From NCBI RefSeq assembly GCF_009758015.1, contig NZ_WSEL01000003.1, positions 2,046,001-2,110,000 on the forward strand: a DNA stretch of 64,000 nucleotides, read 5' to 3'. This stretch comes from Ramlibacter pinisoli. GTDB taxonomy: Bacteria > Pseudomonadota > Gammaproteobacteria > Burkholderiales > Burkholderiaceae_C. The translations under genes and the position numbers were made by a program. Positions 1 through 8,492 of this stretch are shown one piece after another. How positions within the stretch are numbered: the stretch's first letter is position 1; each line of letters opens with the position of its first letter. A model generated the notes under the pieces. That model saw nothing but the letters and a program-made list of their open reading frames with translations, ran no database searches and had not been told where the DNA came from.

Positions 1-1041
1 GTCGATTGCCACCAGGCTACCGCCGCCTGCACCGACCTCGGCGATGTCAATCACCGGCAGCCGAAGCGCGTAGCCGGCGCCGCCGGCCATCACACCGCCG
101 AACGACTGTTCGCTGCCGACCTCATAGTTGTCGGACAGGAACAGTCTCCCCTTCTCGATCAGCGACGCCTTGGCCGTCGTGCCACCCATGTCGAAAGCGA
201 TCACGTCGGTCATGCCGACAGCTGCCGCGAGCTTGGCTGCGCCGACCACGCCGGCCGCAGGGCCGCATTCGATGATCTGAGCTGGCAGCTTCTCGATCTC
301 CTGCGCCGTGGCTACGCCTCCGCTCGACTGCATCAGCACCAGCGGCGCCTTGATGCCGCGGCCCTGCAGAGTCGAACGCGTCGTCGACAGGTACTTGCTG
401 ACGGGCGGCCCAACGTACGAGTTGATCACGGTGGTGCTGGTGCGTTCGTACTCGCGCATCTCGGGCAGCACGTCGACCGACAGCGAGACGTAGACCGACG
501 GCAACGCGCTCCGCAATGCATCGCCCAGACGCCGCTCGTGCTCCGGATTCCGGTACGAGTTGATGAAGCACACTGCCACCGCTTCCAGCTTGTGGTCGCG
601 GCAGAGCGTCACAGCGCGCTGGATCTCGCTTTCCGTCAGCGCAACCAGTACGGAGCCGTCGCCGGCCATGCGCTCGTCCAATTCGAACCGCAGTTCACGC
701 GGCACGAGCGGTTCGGGCCTCTCGTATTGCGGATCGTAAAGCCGCGGCACACGGATGCGCCTGAGCTCCAACACGTCGCGAAAGCCGCGCGTGGTCAGCA
801 AGCCGGTGCGCGCGCCGCGATGCTCCAGGATCGCATTTGTCGCAACGGTGCAGGCGTGCAGCACCTCTTGCACGTCGCCGGCTTTGCCAGCCGCCGTGGC
901 GATGCCTTGCTCAACGCCATTAACGAGACCGGCGGCGAAATCGGGCGGCGTCGATGGCACCTTGGTCACCACGAACCGGCCATCGGCCGTCGCGGTCACG
1001 ACGTCCGTGAAGGTTCCGCCGATGTCACTGCCAATTCTCAT
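1..1041 (-). CDS. hyuA: Hydantoinase/oxoprolinase A-type subunit (N-terminal part, runs off window)
   Basis: This is the first 347 residues of a HyuA/OplA-type ATP-dependent hydrolase; the 3' end lies outside the window. The family opens cyclic amides such as hydantoins or 5-oxoproline with ATP, usually together with a HyuB partner. The N terminus carries the phosphate-binding motif DIGGTFTD (residues 6-13), and a second nucleotide-binding motif FDMGGTTAK starts near residue 283, preceded by a CGPAAGVVGA stretch. The ATG at 1041 is preceded by a GGAG-like ribosome site. It lies 91 bases downstream of the MmgE/PrpD gene on the same strand, so it is probably the last visible gene of the TRAP catabolic block. 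The family assignment is firm; the substrate is unknown. Confidence 0.9.
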   Translation of the reverse strand, partial: MRIGSDIGGTFTDVVTATADGRFVVTKVPSTPPDFAAGLVNGVEQGIATAAGKAGDVQEVLHACTVATNAILEHRGARTGLLTTRGFRDVLELRRIRVPRLYDPQYERPEPLVPRELRFELDERMAGDGSVLVALTESEIQRAVTLCRDHKLEAVAVCFINSYRNPEHERRLGDALRSALPSVYVSLSVDVLPEMREYERTSTTVINSYVGPPVSKYLSTTRSTLQGRGIKAPLVLMQSSGGVATAQEIEKLPAQIIECGPAAGVVGAAKLAAAVGMTDVIAFDMGGTTAKASLIEKGRLFLSDNYEVGSEQSFGGVMAGGAGYALRLPVIDIAEVGAGGGSLVAID

Positions 1042-1132
1042 TCCAGACTCCGTTGTGGTTGGGTCACGCGCCTGTTCGCGCGCACCGAAGATTCAAGTTA
1101 TGGGCCATGCGCGTACGCAGCGGCCGACGAAT

Positions 1133-2473
1133 TCAATCCGCCTGCACGGTCTCGAATAGCTGCCGCGCGGTCGCTTCTCCCGAAAGGATTCCGGCCAGTG
1201 CGACGCGCGGCAGCGAAACGCCAGCGTGGCCCGCGAGATGGACGGCTTTGTCGAGCAGCGCCGTGTCCGCCAATGGGTTGTCGTAGTCGCCGACAGGCGA
1301 GATCACCTCCGCCTGCACCTGGGCCTGAGGCGTCTGCACGGTGACGCGTGCCGGCACCTTTAAGGGATACATCGCATCCAGAGCGGGGGCGACATTGACG
1401 TGGATGCGCCGGGCGAACTCAGTCACTTCCGCGTCCGCGAGCAGGCTTTCATCCATCGGCAGCAGAGCTTCGGCACCGCGCAGCCAGGCGGCCGCAACGG
1501 CGAACGGTACGCTGAACTGAGCCGCAATCAGGTCGCGCGGCTCTGCCTGATTCGGCAGGGTGGCCGCCCGCGCAAAGGTGTCGATCGCAATCGACTGCAC
1601 CGGCACATTCACCGGGAGCCGAGACTTCAGGTCCAGCGCCGCGTCGATCGCGCTGTGCATCCAGCGACAACAGGCGAAGCGCTTGTAGTAAGTCGATTCA
1701 ATGAGCGGCGCACCGGTTTCGTCCGATGGCTGAGGAGCACGGTACATAGTCGGATTCGACAGCGCCTGGTCGTAGCCGCGAAAACCTTGCGCAGCGAGTT
1801 CTGCCGCCGCGAAGCCGGACACCACGGACCACGGAATGCCTTCCTTCACATGCCCGCCCTGAAACCCCGAGTAGTCGGCGGCCAGGAGATTGGGCGCGTG
1901 CGACTCCGCGAGCGTGAGTGCATGGCGCATACGCTCGGTATCCAGCCCCATCAGCTTGGCAAGCGCGGCGGCCACACCGATAGTCGACCAGCGACCCGTC
2001 GCCACGGTGGACTGCGCTGCAGGGCTGCGCAATTGGGCGCACGCGACACCGGCCTCGTAGCCAGCGGCGATGGCCAGCAGCATGTCCTGCATGCCGGCCC
2101 CGCTTGCCTCCCCAGCTGCCAAGACCGCCGGAACGATCGCGGCGCCCGGGTGGCCGGCGGCCACGCGATGCCCGTCGTCCAGGTCCAGGATCGAGGCAGC
2201 TGAAGCATTGATGAACGCGGCCCCCACCGGAGACAGTCGCTCACGCAAGAACCAGACGGTGCTCAAGCCCGCGGGATATGTCGCACGTGCCCACGTTGCC
2301 GCGCTGGTGACACCCGATTCGCGACGCCCCGCCGCGGCACAGCCGAGCACGTCGACGACGCAACGGCGTGCCGCATGGAGTGTGGAGAGCGACAAGCTCG
2401 CCAGTTCCAGTTTGGCGATGCGGTCCGCCAGCAAATGCGCCGTTCCACGCCCGAGTTCGACTTCGTGCTTCAT
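1133..2473 (-). CDS. MmgE/PrpD family protein
   Basis: This 446-residue protein fits the MmgE/PrpD fold family in length and sequence. Members include 2-methylcitrate dehydratase, cis-aconitate decarboxylase and many uncharacterised lyases. Visible family stretches are an N-terminal helical part (LADRIAKLEL), a central region with DDGHRVAAGHPGA and SAAQSTVATGRW-like segments, and a YYKRFACCRWMHSAIDA segment in which the family usually shows Y-K-x-YPxCxxxH. Here the equivalent is C-C-R-W-M-H. Its ATG overlaps the dctM stop as ATGA, so it is translated with the TRAP transporter genes. It probably works on the imported organic acid or a derivative of it. Prp genes for the methylcitrate cycle are absent, so a role as propionate PrpD is unlikely. 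Confidence 0.85.
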   Translation of the reverse strand: MKHEVELGRGTAHLLADRIAKLELASLSLSTLHAARRCVVDVLGCAAAGRRESGVTSAATWARATYPAGLSTVWFLRERLSPVGAAFINASAASILDLDDGHRVAAGHPGAAIVPAVLAAGEASGAGMQDMLLAIAAGYEAGVACAQLRSPAAQSTVATGRWSTIGVAAALAKLMGLDTERMRHALTLAESHAPNLLAADYSGFQGGHVKEGIPWSVVSGFAAAELAAQGFRGYDQALSNPTMYRAPQPSDETGAPLIESTYYKRFACCRWMHSAIDAALDLKSRLPVNVPVQSIAIDTFARAATLPNQAEPRDLIAAQFSVPFAVAAAWLRGAEALLPMDESLLADAEVTEFARRIHVNVAPALDAMYPLKVPARVTVQTPQAQVQAEVISPVGDYDNPLADTALLDKAVHLAGHAGVSLPRVALAGILSGEATARQLFETVQAD

Positions 2474-3828
2474 TTGTAGAGATTGGGGATATAGAGCGCG
2501 ATCTGAGGGAATGCCAGGAGCATCACCATTGCCAGGATATAGACGAACACGAAGGGCATGACGCCGGAAAAAACGTCGCTGAGCGACCCTCCGTCCTTCC
2601 GCATGCCCTGAAGGACGTAGAGGACAGTGCCATCGGGCGGGCTGATCAGCGCAATCTCCACGGCCATCGTCACGACAACGCCGAACCAAACCGGGTCGTA
2701 GCCCAAGGCAAGAACGATCGGGAAGATCACCGGCGTGGTGGCGATGATCATGGACAGACCTTCCATGAAGGTCCCCAAGGCGATGTAGAACCCCATGATC
2801 AACAGCATCGCGATCCAGGGCTGCATCGACAGGCCCTTCAGCATCTCCGAGGCAGCGCGCGGTACTCCGAGGTGGGTCAACACGTGGTTCAGGATGTACG
2901 CGCCGAAGAGGATCAGGCCCAGCATCGCCGTGACATGCGAGGTGTTGACGGCCGATTCGTTGAGCATCTTCCAATCGAGCCGGCGAGAGATCGCAGCGAT
3001 GGCGATTGCGCCCACTACGCCAAGTGCCGCCGACTCGGTCGGCGTCGCCCAGCCGACGTAGATCGAACCGAGCACCAGGACGATGAGGATGATCGTCGGC
3101 ACTAGGTCCAGCAACGAGCGAAACTTCTCCGCCCAGGAGGCCGCGTGTTCCGCGCGTTGGCGGTCCTTCATGCCGTGCATCGCGATCAGCAGCAGGAACA
3201 GCACAACCACCAGGACGCTGGGGCCGATGGCTGCCTTGTACAGGGCGCCGACCGATGTCTCGGTCATCAGCCCGTACAGGATGAAGGTGATGCCCGGGGG
3301 AATCAGATTTCCCAATGCGCCGCCGGCGGCGACCGAGCCGAGCACCCAGCGCGGCGAGTAGCCGGTACGCGCGAAATAGGGCAATGCCACCGAGCCCATG
3401 GTGGCCGCGGTTGCCACGCTTGATCCCGAGATCGCGGAGAACACGCCAGACGCAATGATGTTGGTGTGCAGCAGGCCACCCGGCAGGCGGCCTGTCCACA
3501 GCGCCAGGCATCGGTACAGCTTGTCCGAGAGGCCCGCGCGCAACATGATCTCCCCCATCAGGATGAACAGAGGAACCGCCACGAGCACGAAGTTCGTCGA
3601 CGGCCCCCAGACGATCTCGCCGACGAAGTTCCAGAACGGCCGATCAAGGTAGATCAGACCGAACATCACACCCAGCGTCCCTAGCGCCGCGGCTATGTGC
3701 ACTCCCGCCGCGAAGAAGAACGCAAAGGCAATCACGAACAGAACGGCCCCCACCGCCGGAACACTGATGCTGGTGCCGGCCAGGAACAACGCGCCGCCGA
3801 TGAGCGCGAAGATGGCGAGGGCTAGCAT
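2470..3828 (-). CDS. dctM: TRAP transporter large permease (DctM)
   Basis: A 452-residue, highly hydrophobic protein with about twelve membrane segments. It is the large permease of a tripartite ATP-independent periplasmic transporter, which uses an ion gradient to bring in a solute delivered by DctP. Motifs typical of the DctM family are GEIMLRAGLSDKLY near residue 85, ASGVFSAISGSSVATAATMGSVALP in the middle (a gate-like Gly/Ser-rich stretch) and LGTFMEGLSMIIATTPV in the second half. The ATG at 3828 is chosen because it overlaps the dctQ stop (ATGCTAG) and gives the usual length. An open frame continues upstream inside dctQ but is only antiphase coding. The gene ends in an ATGA overlap with the MmgE/PrpD gene. 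Confidence 0.93.
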   Translation of the reverse strand: MLALAIFALIGGALFLAGTSISVPAVGAVLFVIAFAFFFAAGVHIAAALGTLGVMFGLIYLDRPFWNFVGEIVWGPSTNFVLVAVPLFILMGEIMLRAGLSDKLYRCLALWTGRLPGGLLHTNIIASGVFSAISGSSVATAATMGSVALPYFARTGYSPRWVLGSVAAGGALGNLIPPGITFILYGLMTETSVGALYKAAIGPSVLVVVLFLLLIAMHGMKDRQRAEHAASWAEKFRSLLDLVPTIILIVLVLGSIYVGWATPTESAALGVVGAIAIAAISRRLDWKMLNESAVNTSHVTAMLGLILFGAYILNHVLTHLGVPRAASEMLKGLSMQPWIAMLLIMGFYIALGTFMEGLSMIIATTPVIFPIVLALGYDPVWFGVVVTMAVEIALISPPDGTVLYVLQGMRKDGGSLSDVFSGVMPFVFVYILAMVMLLAFPQIALYIPNLYK

Positions 3829-4445
3829 GCGCGCCCCTCGGCAACGGCGGTCGCAGGTGCGGCATGGGAAGCCTCGATTGCCTCCTCGGCTTCCTCCGAT
3901 GCGGACTTCTGCCGCATGACGGCGTTGACGCCGTCGGGATCGCCTGCGAGGAGCAGGCGTACGACCCGTACCAAGGCGACCAGGACGACGCCGATGAGGG
4001 CCAGGATGCCGAACGTGAAGGCGCCCTGCGGAACCCACAGCGGGATTTGCAAGGCGCTCAGGTCATGCGCATCGAACTCCCACGAATCGTTGACCAGGTA
4101 GATGACGCCGTAGGCCACAACGCCCAAGAATCCCAGGAGCAACAGTAGCGCAAGCAGATGCAGCCATGCCCGCGGGCTGCGCGGCAGCTTTTCCAGCAGC
4201 ATGTCGACGCGGACATGCATGCGGGCAACAAAGGCGCCCGCAAGGCCCCATGAGATGCCAAGGCCGAGTGCGTAGCCGGAGAGTTCGACGGTGGCCTTCG
4301 ACGAGAAACCGAAGAAGTTGCGCGCAATGATGTCGAATGTGATCATCATCGCGCAGGCCACGTAGACCCAACCTGCGATGCGGCTCATGAAGAGGGCGAG
4401 CCCGTCGATCCGGCGCTGTACCGGGGGAGTGTTGTTCGGAGTCAA
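3822..4445 (-). CDS. dctQ: TRAP transporter small permease (DctQ)
   Basis: A 207-residue membrane protein with four predicted segments, the small subunit that pairs with DctM. The N-terminal half has the family pattern ending in RNFFGFSSKATVELSGYALGL, close to the usual DctQ R-x-x-x-x-x-x-x-W-x-E-E-x-S/A region. The C-terminal 40 residues are polar, charged and rich in Glu and Ala, longer than typical. The gene starts 22 bases after the dctP stop and overlaps dctM by seven bases, so the three TRAP genes are clearly one operon in the order P-Q-M. Confidence 0.92.
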   Translation of the reverse strand: MTPNNTPPVQRRIDGLALFMSRIAGWVYVACAMMITFDIIARNFFGFSSKATVELSGYALGLGISWGLAGAFVARMHVRVDMLLEKLPRSPRAWLHLLALLLLLGFLGVVAYGVIYLVNDSWEFDAHDLSALQIPLWVPQGAFTFGILALIGVVLVALVRVVRLLLAGDPDGVNAVMRQKSASEEAEEAIEASHAAPATAVAEGRAC

Positions 4446-4467
4446 GGTTCTCGCCCCGCTGGTCCTG

Positions 4468-5523
4468 TTATTTCTTGTACGCCACGCCGGTGACCGGGGT
4501 CACCACGCGATTGAAGATGTCGCCGCAATCGGGGCCGCAGCGCTTCACCCAGTCGGGCAGGATCCGGTCAGTCAGTGCGGCCTTCACCGTCGCGTCGTCC
4601 GCTGGGTTGGACTTCACCGCCGTCATCGGGTGCGTGGCCAGCGCATGGATCTTGCACTTGGCGGCATTGCCGACGTTGCAGTCCACGCCGTCTTGCGTCG
4701 CCTCGTCCGCGAGCTTCCACTGTGCTTCCTGCACCTTCATCAGCGAGTCGTTGATCATGGTCCGTAGCGACGGATCGAGCTTTGTCCACCACGACAGGTT
4801 CACCAGGTAGCCTGCAGTGGCGCCCGAGATGATCCGCGTGTAGAGCGAGGAGGAGACCTCGGTCCACTTGGCACTGTTGCCGGATCCCACGCCAGTGATG
4901 GCACAGTCGACCGTCTTGCGTTCCAGCGCGGTGTAAACCTCGCCAAACGCGAGGGAGACCGGCTGGCCACCGAATGATTCGACCAGCGCGCCGAGGGCAG
5001 GCCCTGCGACACGCACCTTCAGGCCCTTGAGGCTGCCCAGCCCTGTCACGGGACGATTGCAGAACAGCATCTGCGGCGTGTAGGTGTAGGTCGCAATCAG
5101 CTTGACGCCCAGACGCCGCAGCTTTTCGTCAGCGAAAGGGGCAAGCGCGTCGGCGACCTTGCGGGCCTGCGGGATCGAGTTGTTCAGGCCAGGCAGGTCG
5201 AAGCCATCGAGAAGGGGAACGTCGCCTGAAGCGGTCGCGAGCGTCACGGCGCCGATGTCGATCTGCCCCGAACGCAGCAGGCGCAAGACTTCGGGTCCGC
5301 CGACGTTCATCTCCGGGTAGGAGGCCAGCTTGACCTTGATCTTGCCCCCGGACTTTGCCTGCAATTCGTCGCGCAGGATTGGGATATCCACCTTGGTGTA
5401 CTGCGGGAACAACGGACCGACCTGCGTCACGGCCGTGATCTCCAGCGGCTTGGTGTCGGCGGCGGTCGCCACATGGCAGATCGCCAGGGCGGACAGCGCC
5501 AGGAGTGTGCGGATAGGAGTCAT
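4468..5523 (-). CDS. dctP: TRAP transporter solute-binding protein (DctP)
   Basis: A 351-residue periplasmic binding protein of the DctP family. It has a Sec-type signal peptide (residues 1-21, cleavage near ATAADTKP), then the usual binding-protein fold. The LKGLKVRVAG segment and the downstream ALERKTVDCAITG segment are typical of DctP, where an Arg in the first normally contacts the ligand carboxylate. Four C-terminal cysteines (near CNVGNAAKC and CGPDCG) are unusual and could form disulfides in the periplasm. I chose the ATG at 5523 because it gives a good signal peptide and follows a GGGCAATGAG ribosome site; a longer frame upstream gives no sensible leader. First gene of the TRAP operon, with 177 bases of upstream DNA before the HutD gene. 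Confidence 0.92.
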   Translation of the reverse strand: MTPIRTLLALSALAICHVATAADTKPLEITAVTQVGPLFPQYTKVDIPILRDELQAKSGGKIKVKLASYPEMNVGGPEVLRLLRSGQIDIGAVTLATASGDVPLLDGFDLPGLNNSIPQARKVADALAPFADEKLRRLGVKLIATYTYTPQMLFCNRPVTGLGSLKGLKVRVAGPALGALVESFGGQPVSLAFGEVYTALERKTVDCAITGVGSGNSAKWTEVSSSLYTRIISGATAGYLVNLSWWTKLDPSLRTMINDSLMKVQEAQWKLADEATQDGVDCNVGNAAKCKIHALATHPMTAVKSNPADDATVKAALTDRILPDWVKRCGPDCGDIFNRVVTPVTGVAYKK

Positions 5524-5700
5524 CTCATTGCCCTTCGATGGTGTGGGTGGTGCCCACCGCACATTGGCAGTAGGGCTGAGCGCTAATGTGCCGATCGTGC
5601 GCGACATCGGCCCCAAACCAGCGCTGGAACTGATGCTGATGTGAAGCAACCGTGATAATCCGGGAGCGCCTGCAGGGCTATTCGGGCCGACCGGCTCGGA

Positions 5701-6306
5701 TCAGGATCGCTCGCTCGCTCCGGGACCGCCGAGGATGGGATCCTGAATGGTAACGATCCGGATTCCCAGGAGGTAAGAGCCCGACGGATCGGCGAGCCCG
5801 CGCGCGGAGCAGATGAAGCTGTCGTATGGGTCGTCACGCAACAGCACATGCCCCGGCCGCAAGACGTCTTGGATGGGCCCATTTCTATAGGCAATCGTCG
5901 CTTCGCAATTCACTGCGAAGACGGCAACCGAGGGCGCGTCGGCTTCGCAGCGAACCTGCTGCCCTCGCTGGAGCACCGCTGCGCAGACGCGCTCCTCGGT
6001 GAATATGTTCACGATCGCGGCCGGAGGTCCCCGAAGCCGGCTCGTCCACGCCACATCGCCCGGGTAGCGCGTGGCGACACCGCGCTTCAGCAGGACTGCG
6101 GGCCCGCCCTCCCGCAACAACTCCACCGGGCCACCGGCGATGACGACGGAATGCCGCCAGGTGCCCTTGAACATCGAGAAGGCTCCGTCGCGCCCGACCC
6201 GCGCAACACTGATGCGCCATCCGGGCCCTTCGGCCACCAGCCTCGTCGAGCCTTTGCCGTTCTTCCACGGCATTGAGGGAATTTCGTCGATCCGCAGGAT
6301 GCGCAT
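5701..6306 (-). CDS. HutD/Ves family cupin-like protein
   Basis: A 201-residue protein of the HutD/Ves family (PF05962). The diagnostic N terminus is present: MRILRIDEIPSMPWKNGKGSTR, where PWKNGxGxT is the family signature. HutD proteins are beta-barrel, cupin-like proteins. They are often linked to histidine degradation and proposed to act as regulators or metabolite sensors, but the biochemical role is not settled. No hut genes are visible here. It lies on the same strand upstream of the TRAP operon, separated from it by 177 bases, and directly behind a 44-codon open frame. It may belong to the same catabolic locus. Family assignment is good; function is unknown. Confidence 0.82.
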   Translation of the reverse strand: MRILRIDEIPSMPWKNGKGSTRLVAEGPGWRISVARVGRDGAFSMFKGTWRHSVVIAGGPVELLREGGPAVLLKRGVATRYPGDVAWTSRLRGPPAAIVNIFTEERVCAAVLQRGQQVRCEADAPSVAVFAVNCEATIAYRNGPIQDVLRPGHVLLRDDPYDSFICSARGLADPSGSYLLGIRIVTIQDPILGGPGASERS

Positions 6307-6314
6307 GCGGCAGG

Positions 6315-6449
6315 CTAGTTGTAGCCGAGGACGACGTGCTCGAGCTTGTCGTGGTCTGCGAGAGGGGCCACGAATTCGACAACCTGTTCATCGTCGACGG
6401 GGCAGACGTCGTCGAAGCGGCCGAGCAGTGGGGGGAGGTCTTCGCTCAT
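6315..6449 (-). CDS. Possible small protein of 44 residues upstream of the HutD gene
   Basis: A short frame starting with MSEDLPPLLGRFDD and ending in HVVLGYN, acidic, with codon use like real genes in this genome. The ATG at 6449 has a GAGG ribosome site six bases upstream, and the stop lies eight bases before the HutD start, as in an operon. I do not recognise it. It could be a true small protein, or the tail of a larger gene shortened by the rearrangement that also broke the membrane-protein gene just upstream. Confidence 0.4.
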   Translation of the reverse strand: MSEDLPPLLGRFDDVCPVDDEQVVEFVAPLADHDKLEHVVLGYN

Positions 6450-6457
6450 GGTGAGCC

Positions 6458-6589
6458 TCACAGTTGTTCGTTGAGGCCTCGATGCTCGCGGGACTGCACC
6501 CAGGCCGCGAAAACAAAACGGCGCGTGATGGTGAGGAACAGGAATCCGAATGCAATGTTGCCCGCCCCCCAATCCCGGCCCCGCGTCCG
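6458..6589 (-). pseudogene. 3' remnant of a membrane-protein gene
   Basis: In this minus-strand frame a stop-free stretch of 43 codons with no start codon encodes a hydrophobic segment (NIAFGFLFLTI) followed by TRRFVFAAWVQSREHRGLNEQL and a stop. A membrane helix followed by a basic-polar cytoplasmic tail looks like the genuine end of a permease-type protein. It ends seven bases before the 44-residue frame, in operon-like spacing. The rest of the gene is missing upstream (higher coordinates), where GC falls and no matching frame continues. This suggests the accessory DNA replaced or truncated the gene. It was read by eye and the family is not identified. Confidence 0.35.
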
Positions 6590-7352
6590 TCAGAAACGTG
6601 CTCACATCCGCCTGCGGCGGGGGACGCTCGCTGGCTTTGCCCGCCCGCAAAGCGCGGGCCGCGACTAGTCGGTCGAACTCGAGTGCCGCCGGCTGTGTCG
6701 CGACCATCACGGCCATGGAATTTCTCCACCTGGGATTCGGTCCGGACCCCAGTTGCCCCACGAAGTTACGGAAGAGCAGGTACCGCCGGATCAGCTACGA
6801 GAATCCCCCCGTGTCCCAAAACGGCTATCGCCTTTCTTCCTCTCCCGTCGGTGCCTACCCATTTGGCTGCTCCTGGCCGCTGGAAGCAGATACCCCAGTT
6901 TGGCGGACTTAGTCTCTGCCAAATAGACGCGCCCCGCCGCACAGCGCCGTCGCCATTTCGCCGATCCGCCACTGAGTACACCAGACCAGCGGACTGTGAA
7001 TCCACACGCGCATTCGGGCAGTTGCACGGGGCGGCCCTGCTTCCCTCGGGGCCTGGTGACAGTTCAGTGACAGATCGGCCGCTTCTGGCGGCGGGTTCAT
7101 TCGATCAGTGCGACACGCTACCCTGCGAAAGCAGTGTGGCGGAGAAGACCAAGAACCGAGTACACGGAGACTTAGAAATCCAGCGAACGCCCGAGGAAGA
7201 CTCTGCGCTAAAGGACGCCAGCCGAGATGTTCGACGACTGTGTTGCGTCGACTGGTTGAATCCGCCACCGAAAGCAGGCATTCCTGTAAGACTTGCTCCG
7301 AACGACGTCGGCGCTTGACACTTCGTCAAGATCTCCACGCAGTTTCGGAGGC
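6590..7352. other. Accessory stretch without a supportable gene
   Basis: About 760 bases between the membrane-protein remnant and the nuclease-like gene. The open frames on both strands, including a long plus-strand frame across most of it, have compositions (runs of Arg, Pro, Ser, Cys) that look like antisense or random translation in GC-rich DNA. None has a good ribosome site or recognisable motif. No inverted repeat ends, transposase motif, tRNA or CRISPR repeat is visible. It may hold decayed mobile DNA. Confidence 0.5.
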
Positions 7353-8492
7353 TCAAGTGCTCTCCCCGAAAAGTTGCTGCGTGGAGGAAGGAGTGCTCGG
7401 AGCGGCAGACGGTGCGGGTGTTTCAGCCGGCGTGAAAAGTGGACCCCAAGCAGCTGCAACTTTTTGACGATCTATCGCCATGAAGTCCAGCAACGCGCCA
7501 GCGAGTGATTTGGCTTCGGCCGGGAGCTCCGAAAATCCGCGCAACTCGGTGGCATGTGCAGCGGCCTCAAGTTGCCTTGCGGACTCAAACAGCGCGCCTT
7601 TGCTGAACATCTTCGTCACGACGTCAGAGATGAGGTCAGCAGGGATTGCAGCAATGTTTTGCTCGATCTTTTCACGTAGTTGATTGCTAAGCGGCATTCC
7701 GTTGGGCAACAGTTCTCGTGTCATGCGAATTGCAACGTCAAACCTCGACTTCGTCTCGCCGTGATCTGCGCCGAACCGCAAGACATCTTCAACTTCCTTG
7801 TGGCGCTGCTCAGTTGTTTGAAATGCTGCTTGCGCAGACACATAGTCAAGAGAGGCTGCAGCTACTGAGGCACACAGATAGAAAAGCCTCAGCGCCAGGG
7901 CGGACACGACGGACTGCGGCTGGGAGCTGATCACTTGGTGGGCAAAAAAACTCGCGGCGCGCAACGCAACGTTCGTGCTGCTGCCGCCGAAGGAAGTCAA
8001 GGCAGAAGCAAGAACATCGTCAAGCTGTGCGCGCCATTCCTTGTTCTCTCGGTTCTTGTCGACTGCGCCAACCTGTTTCAGCAGGTCCTCCCTGAAAATT
8101 CTGTCCTTCGGTACCAACGCACCAATCGCACCGCCACCGAGCGCTTGAAAGTCCAGGACTGTGAGGCTCAGGCGCTTAGCTAGCCTACGATTGGCTTCCC
8201 TTACGTTCGTTGCGGCGACGAAAGCCCCGTCAATACCCACCGCGTCGCGGAGCCCGGAAGTCCAGAGCAGCCGCTCAGCGGTTTTCGGCTTAGCCTTGTA
8301 TTTTGCGTCGACGATGTATCTTCGTCGCTGCAGGCCACCGCCTCTCTCGTAAAGCCACACGTCAATGTCGGTAAGGTCTTCACCGTCGTGGCGGAAAGGA
8401 ACGCCGCGCAGCGTGAAGAAGCCGGCCGCACGGAAATAGTGTCCGAGCGCCTCCTCTGCAGTCCCGCCCTTGTCAGCCGGCGCCTTCACCAT
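7353..8492 (-). CDS. PD-(D/E)xK nuclease-like protein (unassigned two-gene cassette)
   Basis: A 379-residue protein. Its N-terminal 110 residues look like a PD-(D/E)xK restriction-endonuclease fold: Glu13/Glu14 in GGTAEEALGHYF, Asp42 and Asp44 in LTDIDVWLY, and Asp62-x-Lys64 in YIVDAKYK. Next comes a FVAATNVREANRRLAKRL stretch like the helix-strand pair that follows the active site in Mrr-like and related nucleases. The remainder is helical and Ala-rich with no recognised domain, ending in a Pro/Ser/Thr tail. It overlaps the upstream winged-helix gene by seven bases (ATGGTGA), so the two are translated together. GC is lower than in the core. Nuclease fold is an inference from motif spacing; DNA cleavage, DNA modification sensing or a structural role are all open. 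Confidence 0.7.
   Translation of the reverse strand: MVKAPADKGGTAEEALGHYFRAAGFFTLRGVPFRHDGEDLTDIDVWLYERGGGLQRRRYIVDAKYKAKPKTAERLLWTSGLRDAVGIDGAFVAATNVREANRRLAKRLSLTVLDFQALGGGAIGALVPKDRIFREDLLKQVGAVDKNRENKEWRAQLDDVLASALTSFGGSSTNVALRAASFFAHQVISSQPQSVVSALALRLFYLCASVAAASLDYVSAQAAFQTTEQRHKEVEDVLRFGADHGETKSRFDVAIRMTRELLPNGMPLSNQLREKIEQNIAAIPADLISDVVTKMFSKGALFESARQLEAAAHATELRGFSELPAEAKSLAGALLDFMAIDRQKVAAAWGPLFTPAETPAPSAAPSTPSSTQQLFGEST

Noticed and set aside
1133..3511. Very long minus-strand open frame of 792 codons that includes the MmgE/PrpD gene
   Set aside because: Only the part from the ATG at 2473 looks like protein. The part before it is antiphase sequence inside dctM, rich in His, Arg and Gly, as is usual in GC-rich coding DNA.
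6464..7318. Plus-strand open frame of 284 codons in the accessory stretch
   Set aside because: Composition (Pro, Arg, Ser, Cys), lack of hydrophobic periodicity and lack of a ribosome site point to a non-coding frame.
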